This document shows positions 42,037 through 56,189 of a stretch of DNA of 64,000 nucleotides, one piece after another. The stretch is taken from the NCBI RefSeq assembly GCF_036324505.1, contig NC_086354.1:20770707-20834706 (forward strand). Direction: 5' to 3'. Under the pieces are notes generated by a model that was given only the letters and a program-made list of their open reading frames with translations, was not told the origin of the DNA and searched no databases. Source of the DNA: Eleginops maclovinus (Eukaryota > Chordata > Actinopteri > Perciformes > Eleginopidae). Within the stretch, counting starts at the first letter, position 1. Every line of letters starts with the position of its first letter. A program made the position numbers and the translations under genes.

Positions 42037-45000
42037 TCTGAGTGTTTGTATTAATCTTGTGTTTTTGGGCTTCAGCTGCAGGAGGAGTTTCTGCTCCCGG
42101 GAAGAAAGCTTCCTGCGGGCCAAACATAGAAGCCACCCAACCAGTTACCTCTGCTCCAGGTGGGAATACCTTCAGCTTTTAGTCACTCTTTTTATGGGAT
42201 TAGAGCGGTGATACAGCATCCCTTATTTCTCTTATCAGCATTTCAGATTAACCATCAAATGTCAGCTTGATGCTTACCACTACAGCAGAAAACCAGACTG
42301 ACATTTCTCTACAATCCCTGGATGGATTGCCATTCAAATTACAAAGTTGTTCAACAAATATAGACGATAAATTCAAGACTGTTTGTGATGTGATGAGATT
42401 TTATTTATTTACATCAGATCAATTTTTCCATATCTCAAATAGTTTGGTTGATGACTAAATTCAGGCCAATGAAATGACATTCCCATCCCCCTTAGATCTC
42501 CTCTGTATTTAGTGCTGATAGGGAAACTGAATATCTGCTAAACATCAGCATGTTAGCATTTTCATTGGGAGAAAGCCAGTATTCACCTTAAACTATTTCA
42601 CTGTCGTTGTTCCTCAGCCGCTGCCGCTGCCCCCCCATCGGCTCCCAAAGACGTGCTGGAGGCTCTGGAGCAGAGACGAGCCAAGTACGTGGAGGCGTCC
42701 AGTCAAGCCAAAGCTGCTGGAGACGACCGCAAAGCCCGAATGCACGACCGTATCGCTAAGGTACGAGGAGAGACTGATCCTGATCTTTCTGCCTCTTACA
42801 TGCTAAACGTTTACCATCAAGTATTATAATGACATAAAAAAATAATTTTGAGTGTGATTAAGAAAACCAGTGGAGACATTTGATACCAGGAAATGGACGA
42901 AGCATTCATAGCTCTTCAAACACTGTACTTGTAGCATTTTCCGGTAACAAGTCTTATCTCTGAATAGTTTTACCTCTCTCCTTCTGCAGCAATATCAGAG
43001 TGCCATCCGAACTCACAAGGCAGGAAAACCGGTGAACTTTGAGGAGCTGCCGGTTCCCCCAGGTGAGATTCTTTCGTCTTTGGTTTCTGTGTAATTTCCC
43101 AGCCATATTCCGCTCCGTTAAATTGATTTAATGTCCAGTCCTGTTGTCCTGAGGTGTTACTGTGTACTGTTACACTCTAAAAGCTGCCAGTGAGCTTTAA
43201 GACAAAGGTCTTGTACTTGACCAAAAGACTAAATCTAATGTTTAAGAAACTCTAATGAGAATGATCTTTTATCTCTCAGGTTTTCCTCCGATCCCGGGCC
43301 AGAAGCCAGCGGGAGCGGATCAGGGATTAATTGCTGCTCTGGAGGCAGCCGATAAAATAGCCTCCACTGATGCGACTGAAATAGCTGATGAAGAAGAAGA
43401 CGGGGAGAAGGAAGAGGAGGTGGCTCATCTGTAGCTCATTTATGTGTTTAGAGTTTGTGGACAAATTGTTGACGGAGTGTTTTGTTTGTTGCAGACTAAG
43501 CCTGCAGCGCAGCCGAAGAAGCTGATGTTAGACGTCCCCGCCGCAGCGCAGGAACGGAAGAGGACTTCCTCTACTTCACCTGAAGGAACAGCCGTCAGGG
43601 AGGGACTCTCAGCTACAGGTCAGTCCTGGAGAGGAAACACCAGAGAGATCAGCCCCTTGTGAAGCAGGTCATAGAAGTCCTTTTAATATCTGCGAGGAAT
43701 AAAAACAAGAGAAGATGTTCGAGGTATCAGACGTTGGGTTCTGAAGCAGCACGTTAGCTGCTCTCTGACATAAGAGGGGGAAAAAAACTAAACAAAAGAC
43801 CAAAACTGTCAAAACCTTTCAGTCAGACCATCACCTGCTGCTGCCTTCCTCGGAGGATATGGTTTTATTTCTTTATCTAGCATGAGTTGGGTGATTTTAA
43901 GGAAGAAAACTAATAATATACCAACAAAACAACTGAGAAAAACAATCAGAAATGCATAAAAACTGTTTTAATTTGAGCTTCAAAAAGAATTAGATTGGAT
44001 AAGTTGATGGATAGTGAATGAACCTGTGACCTATATGATTAAATGGTCATTTATTTAAGTAAGAAGGCCAATTATGATCTGTTCCCAGCTTCATAAAGGT
44101 CGTGATCTGTCAGTAAATTGAATATCTGAAATGCACAGTAAGTAGGAGTTTTCTTAACAAAGTAATATGTAGACTCAAACTAAAATAATCCCTCTGAATC
44201 ATCACCTATGAAACATGAGGTGTGTGTCTGCAGACAGGCCCTGTGTTTTCATGCTGGACTCCTGCCAACATCACCCTGCCCTTATTTGCATCGAGAGCAC
44301 CATAACTGTTCCCATGTAGCACCTCTGCACACATCCACCTGTCGCTGTTTATATCCGATGTCTTCTTTGTCTCTTTGTCCTCCAGTGGAGTTCCTGGAGG
44401 GCAGGAAGAAGCAGTACATGAAGGCGGCTCTGCAGGCCAAGCAGAAGAGCGACATGGAGCAGGCCAAGATCCTCCTGCGCACCGCCAAGGGCTTCGACCC
44501 GCTGATCGAGGCGGCTCGCAGCGGCAGGACGGTGGACATCAGCACGGTGAGCTACCGGACCTTCACAGTTCTGACTTTGGTTGCTTTGTTGACTGACTTT
44601 TTTTTCCAAATCTCACACAATAATTCAAAAATAAAGGAAGTTAGATTTGCTCTGTTTGAATAGTATAACTGATCTCACGGCTTTATTTATTAAGCTGGTT
44701 TTATTCCAGACTCTGTTTAAGAAACATGTGGGATTAATACAGTGTCTTGTTTTTGGGAAAGTGTCTCAATTCAGATTATTTTTCGGAATACTTTTTGCTC
44801 CCTCTCTCCTCTTACACCGTGCTCTCATTCGCTGCAACATAAAGCTTTTATTCAAACTGATGCACAATGTTTACAACAACATGCAAATAAACGCATGACT
44901 TCTACGGCTAGTGGAAGCTACTCTCATTGGAGGAGAGTTGGAAACACTGCTCTTTGTTTTCCACGTAAATGTAGCCTTGATTTTACTCTCGATATGCCTT

Positions 45001-47504
45001 TGGTTCTGAAAACATGTTTTGAATGATCCAAAGGTGCATTTTAAAACCCCTCACCATCACTTGTATCTCTCATTTATAATACTTATGTACAGCTATAACT
45101 AAATAAGACTAGAGTGGAGGTTCAGGGGGTATTAGTGCCTCTTTCCCTCAGAATACACACATCATATATCTGAGCCGTCCTCTCTGTACGGCTGTCCCGT
45201 AGGTGCCGTCGCCCCCCGGTGATGAAGACGATGACTTCATCCTAGTTCATCACAGCGACGTGCAGATCTCAGAGAAAGCCGAGCAGCTCTACACACAGCT
45301 GGCCAAGATCCTCAAAGAGCAGTACGAGGTAAAGCTGCAGATTATCAGGAGGAAGTCTCCATTCTACTATTATTCATAATATTAACATTTCTAAGACTTG
45401 AGAAGAAAGTCTGTTTTTTACAACCACAGCTCTTCTTGAAGTTGAATACATTGTCATATTATATATATCTTTTAATGTCCTGTTTCCTTGAGCTGTCTGA
45501 ATGTATTGTTCCTTTTCTTTCTCCATTTTTGTTTGTAGAAATGTATGACTCACTCCAAGCAGTTCACACACCTGGGGAACGTCACCGAAACAACAAAGTG
45601 AGTTTACAGCAGTTTACATCCAAGCTCCAAGATCTATATATAATTCTGGACTAAGTAAATAGATACTTAGATTAAATAGATGATTTATTTATTTAAATTA
45701 TGTAATTATTCAGTTTATACATTGTCAGAAAATGTCTCACAATGTCTCCTGTGTATTTGTGTGTGTGTGCTGCAGGTTTGAGAAGATGGCGGAGAGCTGT
45801 AAGAAGAGTCTGGAGGTGCTGAAGCTCGCTCAGTCCAAAGGTCTGCCTCCTCCCAAACATCACTTTGAGGAGAGATCCTTTCACACGGTCAGGTGGGACT
45901 TCTGCTTTAGTTGTCAGTTAGATTAAACTGCAAAAGATCAGAGTGAAAGGGGCAATCCTCCGCTGTCAAAGAAAGTTGAAATGAATGGCTGTCTATTTAT
46001 GTTTGATTTATTGAGTAAATCTGTCACAGTCAGACAGTTTTGTTGTACTTCATGTAGAGTTTAAAGCAATTCCTCTCTTTATTTAATCATTTTCTTTGCT
46101 CTCAGGATATTTCCAGACCTGAGCAGCACTGACATGGTTGTTGTGATCGTCAAAGGGATGAATCTTCCTGCTCCTAGTGGTAAAAACAAAAGTCTCCACC
46201 TTTTAGTCCTTACACAGAGGACAGTATGTCCACAGGTTGTCTGCGAATACTGAAAAAAATGTATGAAAACACAGAAGTGGTATTTTACATCCTGAATTCA
46301 GTTTACAAAGCGTCTGCTGTGTCACATAAATAAAAAAAGGCATTAGTCAAACTTCAAATCTACAATCATTGTCTTTATGTTGGAACATCTGGCTCCTACC
46401 TTTTAACTTGATGTCATTATGACCTTTTGTAATTAACCAAAAGGTCTTTCCTGTTTCCCCTTCAGGAATCCAGCCCAACGACCTGGACGCCTACATTAAG
46501 TTTGACTTCCCGTACCCGAGCGCGGTGAGACCCTCTGACATATCGCTTTAATGTTCCCTGTCACCGCAGGCTGCTGAGATCTACAAATGAGACTTCTCTC
46601 CTCAAAGTGTTCTGTTTCTGATTTGTTGTCTCCAGGAGCAGCCGCAGAAACACAGAACAGCCGTCATCAAGAACACTAACTCTCCAGGTGAGACTCAACA
46701 TCTGGGTGGGCTGTGTATGTTCCCAGTCTCTCCTGTCCTGATTAAAAAAAGGGTTTGATTCTGAGTCACCTTATAGATTTTGTTTCTATAGAAAAGTTTA
46801 TTTTTGAACAATTTCAGATCATGTGAATAAAAGGTTTATGTCTCTAATAATATTTGATATGTAAAGTCTCATGAGGCTTCATCTCTTCGTGTGTTTCAAA
46901 CCAGAATACAAGCAGAGCTTCACGCTGTCGATAAACAGGAACCACCGCGGCTTCAGGAGGCTGGTGACGACCAAAGGCCTCAAACTGGAGCTGCTGCACA
47001 AAGGGTGAGTCAGAGAGCCGCTCTGCAGGGAGGCAAAGCCCCCCCCGCTGCAGTCCGGCACTGATGTGGTGCTCTCTATCGTTTCAGAGGTTTCTTACGG
47101 AGCGACAAGCCGATCGGGGCGGCTCTGCTAAAGCTGGAAAAACTGGAGACTCAGAGTGAAATCAGGGAGATCGTAGAGGTGAGTTAGAGATCAAACAACA
47201 CCACGAATAAAAGCAATGTATGGGGTATTCGAGATGTGATAAATATCTGTAAGTCAAAACCTTCATGTGTGTGTTTTCAGGTGATGGACGGCCGTAAGCC
47301 GACAGGAGGGCGAGTTGAGGTGAAGGTCCGGCTGCGGGAGCCTCTGAGCGGACAGGACATGCAGTCGAGCACAGAGCGCTGGCTGGTGATCGACTCGTCA
47401 CAGGTAGCGTTAAATATACAGTTGGGATATTTTCAATAGACACATTGGAGATTGTGTAAAAACATCTGATGTTGTTTCTTTTTATCTCCCAGGTTCTCGT
47501 TTAG
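36165..47504 (+). CDS. cc2d1b: Coiled-coil and C2 domain-containing protein 1B (Lgd family)
   Basis: CC2D1 proteins bind ESCRT-III CHMP4 and control endosomal sorting and nuclear-envelope reformation. I assign 24 coding exons. Key spans are: 36165-36227, 36364-36505, 37237-37340, 37847-37960, 38439-38582, 39287-39605, 40372-40490, 41253-41331, 42076-42159, 42618-42760, 42990-43062, 43280-43419, 43495-43618, 44386-44546, 45203-45328, 45539-45597, 45776-45892, 46106-46179, 46466-46524, 46636-46687, 46905-47004, 47088-47178, 47281-47403, 47493-47504. Together they give 873 residues. Four DM14 domains show [50 protein letters not shown] and [20 protein letters not shown]. The C2 domain runs from [12 protein letters not shown] through IKNTNSPEYKQSF to the WLVIDSSQ end. 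The DDDFILVHH motif and the short end after the C2 domain favour 1B over 1A, as does the zfyve9 neighbour. Confidence 0.93.
38595..38862. mobile_element. Tc1/mariner-type fragment in cc2d1b intron
   Basis: GGGGATCAAATACTTATTTC followed by CCCCACTG (38833-38860) matches, on the minus strand, the inverted-repeat end of a common fish Tc1-like MITE. TTTGGTCTTGCTCTTGGTGG and CAGGTGTCTTTTATCCAGGT to its left are also recognisable parts. The other end is missing, and the right end runs into a TGGA repeat. Confidence 0.7.
38864..38940. repeat. (TGGA)n microsatellite
   Basis: About 19 units of TGGA with one GGTGGA interruption, directly after the Tc1-type end. It is probably polymorphic. Confidence 0.95.
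39895..40215. repeat. Degenerate T-rich repeat in cc2d1b intron
   Basis: Runs such as TTTTTTCTAAATTTCGACTT and AGAATTTCCGACTTC recur with a loose period of roughly 20-25 bp. This is a low-complexity pattern often seen in fish introns; nothing else is in it. Confidence 0.55.
41690..41862 (+). mobile_element. tRNA-derived SINE with target duplication
   Basis: The head GGCCCCGGCCGTGGTGCAGC carries an A-box-like TGGTGCAGCTGG and a perfect B box GGTTCGATTCC (41745-41755). The body has CCCCGACTCTCTCTCCCACT and the tail an A-rich end. It is flanked by 15-bp duplications AGAAGTCATACTGAT (41675-41689) and AGAAGTCATAATGAT (41863-41877), which differ at one base. It lies in the cc2d1b intron between 41331 and 42076. 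Confidence 0.88.
41994..42034. repeat. (TG)n microsatellite
   Basis: About 20 TG units in the same cc2d1b intron as the SINE, 42 bp before the next exon's acceptor. Confidence 0.95.
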
Positions 47505-48538
47505 ATGCTGCTGCAAGATCAGGAATGATTCACAAGATGAAGGTAACTTTCTTCTCCTTTAAGTTGTCTGAATTTAAGTGTTTGAGACAGAAAAAGGGGT
47601 AGATGAGATGATGACACCATTAATGCATATGACAGGAGTGTTGATCTTCTTATCGAACATGATGAGAAGTTAACAGTTCTTCTAAATGTTTCAGGCTGTG
47701 TTTAAATACCTTTACTCACCTGACTGATAATTCCTTTGTTTGCAGATTAAAGGAACTCAATCAAAAACACTCGGAGGAGGACAGAGTTTGTGATGTGATG
47801 AAGACGGTCTGCTGTTCAGAGTCGACTCGGAGCAACACGGGTCTCTGACTTTATACAACTTTTGCACCTTTTGCGAGACACGAGCGGGAGTAACATGGAG
47901 ACGGTTTACGGTAGGTCAGCTGGTCTTCAGTCTGACGCCTGCTGATGGACCAAAAGTACTTGTTGTTTTCCTGCTTTGTGTCGTTGCTGCTGAATCACAC
48001 GAGCTTGTGATGCATCAGGGGAGACTTGCAGGAATCCTTTTCAGATTCCAGAAGAGTCTCCTGTGTGTCGTCTGCTGAGGGGCTCGGTGTGAAGCTAACA
48101 TGATCCTGCTGCCCGACATGTTACTATAATATATGGAAGAATGTGTATATATTCCTCATATTATTACAGCTCTGGTATAGAGAACTGCAACTATGCACTA
48201 ATACCAAAGTAATCACTGTTGCTGTCGAATCCTGCATATCTGAAATCTGCTCTTTCGCTGCCAAACCTTACAGAAACAGCGGAGTGTGAAGGAGGGATTC
48301 TTAGTGGGTTTTATGAGGTACATGCACACAGTGGGTGGCGAATGGTTTGCCCCAAATTTGGAGAAACTGACAGTGGAGAGGGGAGCAGCGACACACGTTT
48401 AATCCGCCCTAAAATAGTCAATTTAAGGTTAAATGCATGCTTGACAATTGGCTTCAGTCACCCGTCGTAGAGGGGGTGAAATATTCTAATCATGGTGTAC
48501 TCTTTAACAGTTTTTTCCTTAAGTTAAGCTTGAAAACT

Positions 48539-48569
<31 letters not shown>

Positions 48570-51500
48570 TTGCAATGCTTCTGTGCCATCCGCCATCTAC
48601 TGTAGGCATCATTAATTATTATTTCATACCCATTTAAAACCCGAACTGGGACTCTTTTTATCATTTCCTCCCACACAATTGATCTTGTCTTCAGCTTCAG
48701 AACCCTGGCAGATGCAGCGTCTCTCATCTATGTTTTAAAGGAGCAAGCCAAGGTACGATTTATTTAACTATTATAAAGAGCACACTCCCTCTTTGGCACC
48801 GTCTGTGTTCTGTCACTGCGGTCACTAAACTGCACACTAACTTCTCCGCGGCTTTAGGTGCGTTAGATTGATATTTGTCTTGTTTACACTCACTAGTACA
48901 AACTGAGCTGATCTTTAATCATATAGGAAGCTAATTATCCGAGGCAGACATCCATTACAGCACATCATCTTTTAGTAAACGTGATTGGGTGATCTTATTC
49001 TCAACATTTCAGTTGGATTCATTGTTTGACGTTTTGGGAAATATGCTTGCGTGAGTGGGATTACTCTCATCAAAATGTCCCACTATTAATTTAAAAGGTG
49101 AGGCACAACTTTACCAACTATGCATCTCCATTATTTTAAAAGGCCAGTTCACTTACAGGGAGGATTCCTATCTTCTTAATCTTCCTACTTTGCTTTGCAT
49201 CCATAAACACATGAAGGTTGACTTTGTTCTGCTCAAACAACGCAACGAAAAAACATCTAAATAATGTTCAAGGACAATAAGGAATTTACAATCTCAGCTT
49301 TATGGACAAAAAGCCCCTCAAAAATGACAACCACAGGATTAAACTTGGTTAAGCGTACTTTTTCCGTTAGCTAACATGTCTTTCATAACAAAATAATGAA
49401 GTAATTTTATTGGAGCACTTGTTACCGGGTGGATTAATGAAGAATAACCAGAAGATAGTTTTTGGAAAGACATGGAGCTGTTAGAGGAAGGAGAAATCTA
49501 TGTTTTTGGTCATGATGTGAGTGAACTGACCCTTTAAATGTTCAATCAATGCGACACAAGAAGCCATACCGACTCACTGAGCCAAGTGCATAAACACTTA
49601 GCAACAGATTTACCTCTGCGACATTACTCCGTTGCCTAACGTTACTGTGGTCGCCACATTACTGTTTCTCCTTCTTAGGAAAACTTCAGAGCAATTTTAG
49701 GTTTATTGTAAACATGGGCGGAAATATTTAAAACACTTTAAACATCTTTTTAATTTCTGGTAAAACATTATGCGTGTTTCTAAAGAAAGATGATGTCATG
49801 TTGATTATATTTACTTAATCTAAAACAGAATTTAGGCTATATTTTGTTTCAAATTGTTGATTGAATTTGCCTATCCTGCTTCAAAATGTACCAATTAAAA
49901 AAATCTTGTTTTAATTTTGCATCGTCGTGTTTTATTCCAGTTCAAATTAAACCTGAAGACAAGGTAAACACTAAACCACTCACACCAATTTCAATTTTCT
50001 ATAAGTTTTTATTTTACATATACTACAGTTGTTTCATAAAGACCACTTTTCTTGACATTTGTAGTGAAAAGAAACAGAAGATGCACAGGGTTTTTGGCTT
50101 TTCAAACATTTTTGACTTATGCTTATTTAAAAAAAAAAAGATGTTTTACCAAAACCCAGTTTATGAAGGAGTGGATTCATTGTGTTGTTTCATCCACAAA
50201 CGAAAAACTGTCAAAACGCAAAGTAGATTTTCTCTCTTCACTGTTTCAAGCTCGTTTGCATGCAGTGTTATAATTTAGAGAGTAACATCTTACAACTGAA
50301 TAAAAAAACAAAATGCTACTTTTTCAGTCAAACAAATTGCACCTTTTTTCTTTTGGATTCAGGACATATTGCACACGTCAGAAAACGGTAACAGAACAGA
50401 AAACAGAAGGTCAGAGAAATGAGATCCTCATGTCTCCTCGTCAGATGAACGTCACACAGTGAAGACACAGTGATTGAGATGCACCAGCTCGGGTATGATC
50501 ACAGTAATAAACCCAGAACCAGTGAGCTAACGTTACTCTGCTACAGGAGCTCCTAAAATACTTCAAATTGAGAGATAAACTAATTGCTACGGGTCTAATT
50601 CAGAAGGCTCGTCTGCAGATTTCCATGTGATTGTCTGATTCTCACTTATGATGACGACTTTTTGCTTTAAAAACTGTATTACCAAACAGCATTTTTTGAG
50701 TAGCCCCTTCTGGTTTTATATTAGCATGATTTAAAACTGGAGGAATTGCCATAATGCAGAATGATAGATAAACTGTACAGAGCATTTGGACATGACACGG
50801 TGGTTTTTGGTGATTAGTCTAGCCAGAAACAAAAGACATGTTGCAGATTTTTAACAGAAACAGGAGGAATACATTCTTTAATTTTTCCCAGGTCCATGAT
50901 GCTGCAGGAGAGCGCAGTCCAGAGCAGACCTGTGTGTCGACACACAATCTGCAGGGTTCCTACGAAACGTTTTTGAAAAAGTCTTTAGTGGGATGTTCTT
51001 GGTTTCTGGATTTTGGAAGGATGATACGTTGCAGAGACGAAATACATTCAGCTTCAGGTCCAATCCAATTCTTTGTTTCTGCAGGATCTTTAATAACACT
51101 TTTCTCTTCTGCCATTGGAAAATAAAAACGTCTTTCAGGACACAACGGCATCGCTCTGGCTCTCCTGTTAATGGCTTAGAATCCAGTGCACTGCTTCTGC
51201 AATTTAATACAGTTCTTATATATATTTATTTATATATATATACCGTTAATATAACTTTACATCTTCAACGAGTGGCGGACAAACAACGAGCACTGATGAT
51301 TGATGAGATTTAAATCTGATTTCCTTCTTCAGCTTTATGTTCAGATCCAGTTTGTCAATAAAGCTTTATTTTATTCCTTTGAATCAGCCGTCTGCTCTAA
51401 GGGCTTTCTCTTTAGTAGTTCTGTCTTCATCTCTGGAGGCTACAGATGCAGTTAGGATGCCGCTTACAAAATCATTTCCAACAGGTGACTGAAGTGAAGC

Positions 51501-52698
51501 CTCTGGTGTTCGCTGATAAAGCTTACAGAGGTGAAGCTAAACGATCGCTGCTGCAGGCACTGAGCACCACGGTGCAAAACAGAAAATAACAACCACCACA
51601 CAGACACACCTCTGAACTCCTCATCGGACCGTTTAAAGAGTTCTTTGTTTTAACGTTGCTGCAAAAGGAAAAGTCCGGTGTTGTTCAGCAGTGGATACGA
51701 GTCTCCGTGCTACACACAGCTTCAGGAGCCACAGTGACGTTACCGTGACGTGAGCTACAAACACAGCCTGTGAAGTATCCACCCTCCTGGAAATCATTGT
51801 TGTACAACTTCAGAAAACATCTAAAGTGGCTTTTGTTTCTTCACTGACCAACAGAACAGAGTCATCATAAATAATCAGTCTGGCAAGTCCTTATTTTCTG
51901 CACCTCTGACAGAAGATGTGAGGCTAAGCGAAATATAATAACAATAAAGTGCAGCAGAAGTGAAGCTAGGTCTGAACTTGAGACAACTTCTGTTTAATCA
52001 GACCAGACTCCAGGATAAACATTCTAAAAGCTCCCAATGTTTACTTCTCAAATGACCGTATTTGTAACAAATATAAGGCCTATTACATACCTTTTATTAT
52101 ACATCTCAGTTAGGATCATTAATAATACTGTAAGGGAAAGTTAATTTGCTTAATACTTGTAATGGTATTGCTTCTGTTTTATTAGATCTCTTTATGGTTT
52201 ACTATTTTCCTTTGTTTTTGTAATTGACTCATCATAAATAAGGTTGGCTGATTAAATGACTGATGATGATTCTCTAGAGGTCAGTACTGATTGTATTTTT
52301 CTGTTAATCAGTGTAAAAGAAGCCACATCACATCTATTTAATGATGTAAATCAATACGCCATTAAATCCTTCCGGGGGGGGTGATACTCTTCAGGGCGCT
52401 GTGACACACTGTGGTCGTCAGTCCGACCCCCGGTGCGTGTTTCCTGCTCAGCGCCTCACAGGACCAGCAGAGATCAGGGTTCCTGTCAGCTGAGGTTCAG
52501 GCGATCCTGCTGGGAGCTTCCTCGGGCCCCGGGCGGCCCCTGGAGCAGGAACCTGGCGGCTGGATGCATAGGTTTGACGTGATGATGCTACCCCGCCGGC
52601 ACGCCACAGTTTCCGGGCTCTTGTGAAGTGCAAACGGCTGGAGGGGAGGTGAGGGGGAGATGACGTCAGAAAGCAAACGGTGTTTGGAGGCGAAGCTC
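47505..52698. other. cc2d1b 3' region and zfyve9 3' region
   Basis: No protein-coding gene was recognised. A GAAG|GTAACT donor at 47540 and a TTTGCAG acceptor at 47745 suggest a spliced 3'UTR in cc2d1b. The stretch holds an (AC)n tract at 48545-48569 and a GC-rich piece at 52380-52640 that belongs to the zfyve9 3'UTR. AATAAA at 50300-50305 is an alternative signal for cc2d1b. Confidence 0.45.
51357..51370. terminator. Back-to-back poly(A) signals
   Basis: Plus-strand AATAAA (51357-51362) is followed two bases later by TTTATT (51365-51370), which is AATAAA on the minus strand. The pair lies between convergent cc2d1b and zfyve9 and could end both transcripts. Confidence 0.45.
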
Positions 52699-55600
52699 CT
52701 AGGAGATGATCTCCAGGATGTAGAAGACGAGCTCCATGACGACGGGGCCCTCGCTCAGCTGACAGGCCCCGCTGTGGATGACGGGGATCAGAGCGCTGTC
52801 CAGGTCGCTCAGGTACTGAGGGAGGAGGGGCTGCCCGTTACTTCCTGCCAGGTAGCCCACCTGTAACCGGGACAACATGTTAGAATGGATCCTCACTACC
52901 AGAGTCAATCGATGTGGTCTCTAAAATAATGATGAGTGTTTACACACAGTATTGTCCTTTTGTTTTATTTACAGTCCAACTCAACGCCATGATCATACAT
53001 ATTTTATAATATGTATAATAATCAGAGTCCCACCTGGTCCGAGTCCAGCGTGACCCTGAGGCCCAGTTTGGCCATGCCGTCCTCCTTCAGCAGCTTCAGG
53101 TGGGGACACAGCGCCACGCAGAACGCTCTCGCCACGTTCTCCATCAGTCGGCTGTGGTCGGCCGGGTCGCTCAGACTGCTGGGCTGGTCTTCACTCTGGA
53201 GGAAAAACACCTGAGAGACAGGAAGAGAAATAACCCAGATTACAAATGAAGGCTGTGTTTCTGTTTGGAACCAAGACGAACAACCCAGTCAGAGAAAAAA
53301 TCAGTTTGTAGTAAAGTACAGTGATGCAGATAAGTCTGAAAGAGTCATAGTATAGCGTGCCAAAAATAAGGTGAACCAGTGAATGAGCGTCAGTGCGTTA
53401 CCTCTGTCCAGCGGATGACTTTTCCGTTGGCTTTGAACTCGGAGCCGTGGAAGATCTTGACGCTGGTGATGGACTCCATGGACTTCCCGTCGATCGGACT
53501 GATGACCCTGAATGAGCAAAAACAGAAAACAGCAGCGTTATGACAGAGCGTTCAGGTCCATGCTCGTTAGAGATCGCTGGACGAAGATAGTGGGTGAGGT
53601 CGGAGTCAGACAACTTTCATCTTGTTTTTGTTTATTTTCCTTCACTCTGAATGTGCTGTGTGTTCACCGAAAGAGACATCTAAAATGCTTTTACTGCCGT
53701 CTCTGTGCCAGATGTTAAGTTTGGCACAGACAAATCAGTAAAGCCTATCAAGGATTTAGAATATCTTCTTCCAAATCCCCGAACTGCCTCTTTAGATTCT
53801 GTTTTATTTATATCTTTTAGTGGCGTGTCTGTTCTATGTGATGCATTGTCCTGAGCGGCTTTCTGTGTTTTGGAGAGCTGAAGCTAATGTTCTTCTGTGG
53901 TAGAATACACATTTCTATTTCTTCCTCCTCTATAAAGAACAAAAACAAAGTGCAGGAGGCCGGAGGAGTGTCAGAATGGTGAGTGACTTATCAGCTGAGA
54001 TGTGGGTTAATATTCTGCTGAAGTGATATAGTGTCTGCTGTCAGTTATATCCGATGGTTAAAGTCACATTGAAATGTGCACATTTTATCAAGACTGCCGT
54101 CAAATTGATTGCGCCACATCAAACCCCATCATTCCACCCGGCTAACACTCCCTGCGGAGGATTTCCCAGAGCGTGCATAATGAGCTTTTATAGCTAAGTA
54201 GTAAAGCGGCGGCGGGGAAGCTATCAGCTCAATTGTCTGTGAGATAACTCCCTTTCCCCGTCTGTTCCCCTTCCCCCCCTCCCTCTCACCCCTTGTTGAA
54301 GTTGTGGTCGTCCTCCGTCCACTGGATGTGGACCAGCTCCTGGTTCTCCTCCTGGTCCGCTTTCCCACAGGTGATGGTGAAGTCCTTCATGTCCCTCAGG
54401 GCTTGCCGTAGAGAGTCCATTGTCTCCGCTGTGATCTGGATCATTACACCGTCTGAGGAGGAGAAGATCCATTATCAGGATTACTGCGGGAGCAAAGAGT
54501 TTAATTATCTGCGAGTCAATTACTCAAGAACTTCCAGACGCAATTAATACTTTGGAAATGTCGCCGATTTAACGCGAAGATCAGATAACGTCATGATGGG
54601 TGTAACGACGCATGTAAATCCAACCCAACCTCTCTAGACAAATTTTGAGACCCAAAAGCATTATGGAAGTACAATAATAAAGCACTTTCAGCTTTCAACT
54701 GGGAGGATTTACTTCTTTCTCCGTTTTCTACTGCTGTTAATTCATGTTTTGAGTTTGTGGAATGTTCCCTCAGGCTTCAGATAATTGTGACTAAACAAAA
54801 AAATGACCATTGGAATAATTGATGGTGAAACAGTTGTCAGTTGCAGATAGAGGTGGGAAATATGATGACAACCTTGCGTATCATGATATAAAACATATTG
54901 AGGCTGTTAACAGATCAAGCAACCAGATGTGGATGTCTGTTTTTTGGATATTACAGGAAGTAAAATACCTTGCAAATCAAATATACTTCAGCACAAAACG
55001 CAACAATCTCATTTGGACAATTTGTACCCAATTATTCTTCCTGTGTACCGAGAGCATTGTGAGGAAGCTTCCAAAATGTCTCCCCACAGCCTTTTTTCAG
55101 CCAACATGTTTTTTGTTGTTACTTTTCTCACCTTCCACAATGCTGGTTTTGGCTAAGAAGCCCGACGAGGCTTTCAAAGCGCCGCTGAACACAAAGAAGC
55201 AGGCTCCAGTAACTGTAGAGAAAAACAATCCCAACTTCAGCTGAACGTCACAAATCAACAATCTATTCAGGCGAGCAGGACAAAGTAGCATCAGACAGTC
55301 AGGAGGAGGGTTTTCAGAGCTCCAGACATTAAAGCCAGACAGAGCGAGCTGAAAGGGAAACGTAATGGATGTGTTTGTGTGTCAGCACCTTTGCGGGGCT
55401 GGTGATGGATGCTGATGGCCTGCGTTTGGTAGTTGCCATCATCGTTCTGGACACACACCAGGTGGGAGTCGGCCCGGTCGTTGAAACACGCCCCCATGGC
55501 CAGCACGTGCTCGTTGGACTTATTCATGGCCTTCATCAGCTGCAAGGACAAATCCAACCCATGATTAATTATTCTGCCCTCTGCTGTGTGTCAGTAAACG

Positions 55601-56096
55601 CACCCTGAGGCCGCCTGGATAAGCCTAATTGCAGGGGGATCGTGGGTGAAGTCCTCGAGTGGAATGAGACTGCGGTGAGATCACAGATTGTGTGAAGAAG
55701 ACGCCGACAGGGGTGGGTATGAATGGTTGAAAGATCCACACGCTAATTCTGCTAAATCCCCTGCCTGTCTTTGAAGCCGCCCCTCCTCGAATCAGAAATA
55801 AAAAGTGAGAATCTGGAGGGCTTTAACCACTTGCTGCGCGGAACGCTCGTCTGCAAGCTGTTGAGAAACGGTCCCCACTTCACATTACTGCTCTCCCATC
55901 TGTCGGTGCAGCCGCCGCCAAACGCTACAACCAGCTCTTCATCGCGGCTCTCTGCCTCTTCTTCTTCGTGTGTAGCACTTCCTCTGGTCGGACATTCATT
56001 CACACCCTCAAGGGAGCGTTATAGCTCGCCCACGCCTACCGTTCAGCTGCAGGGCCCCAGGAGAGTTCGTCACACATCACCTACACAGAACGAACA

Positions 56097-56189
<93 letters not shown>

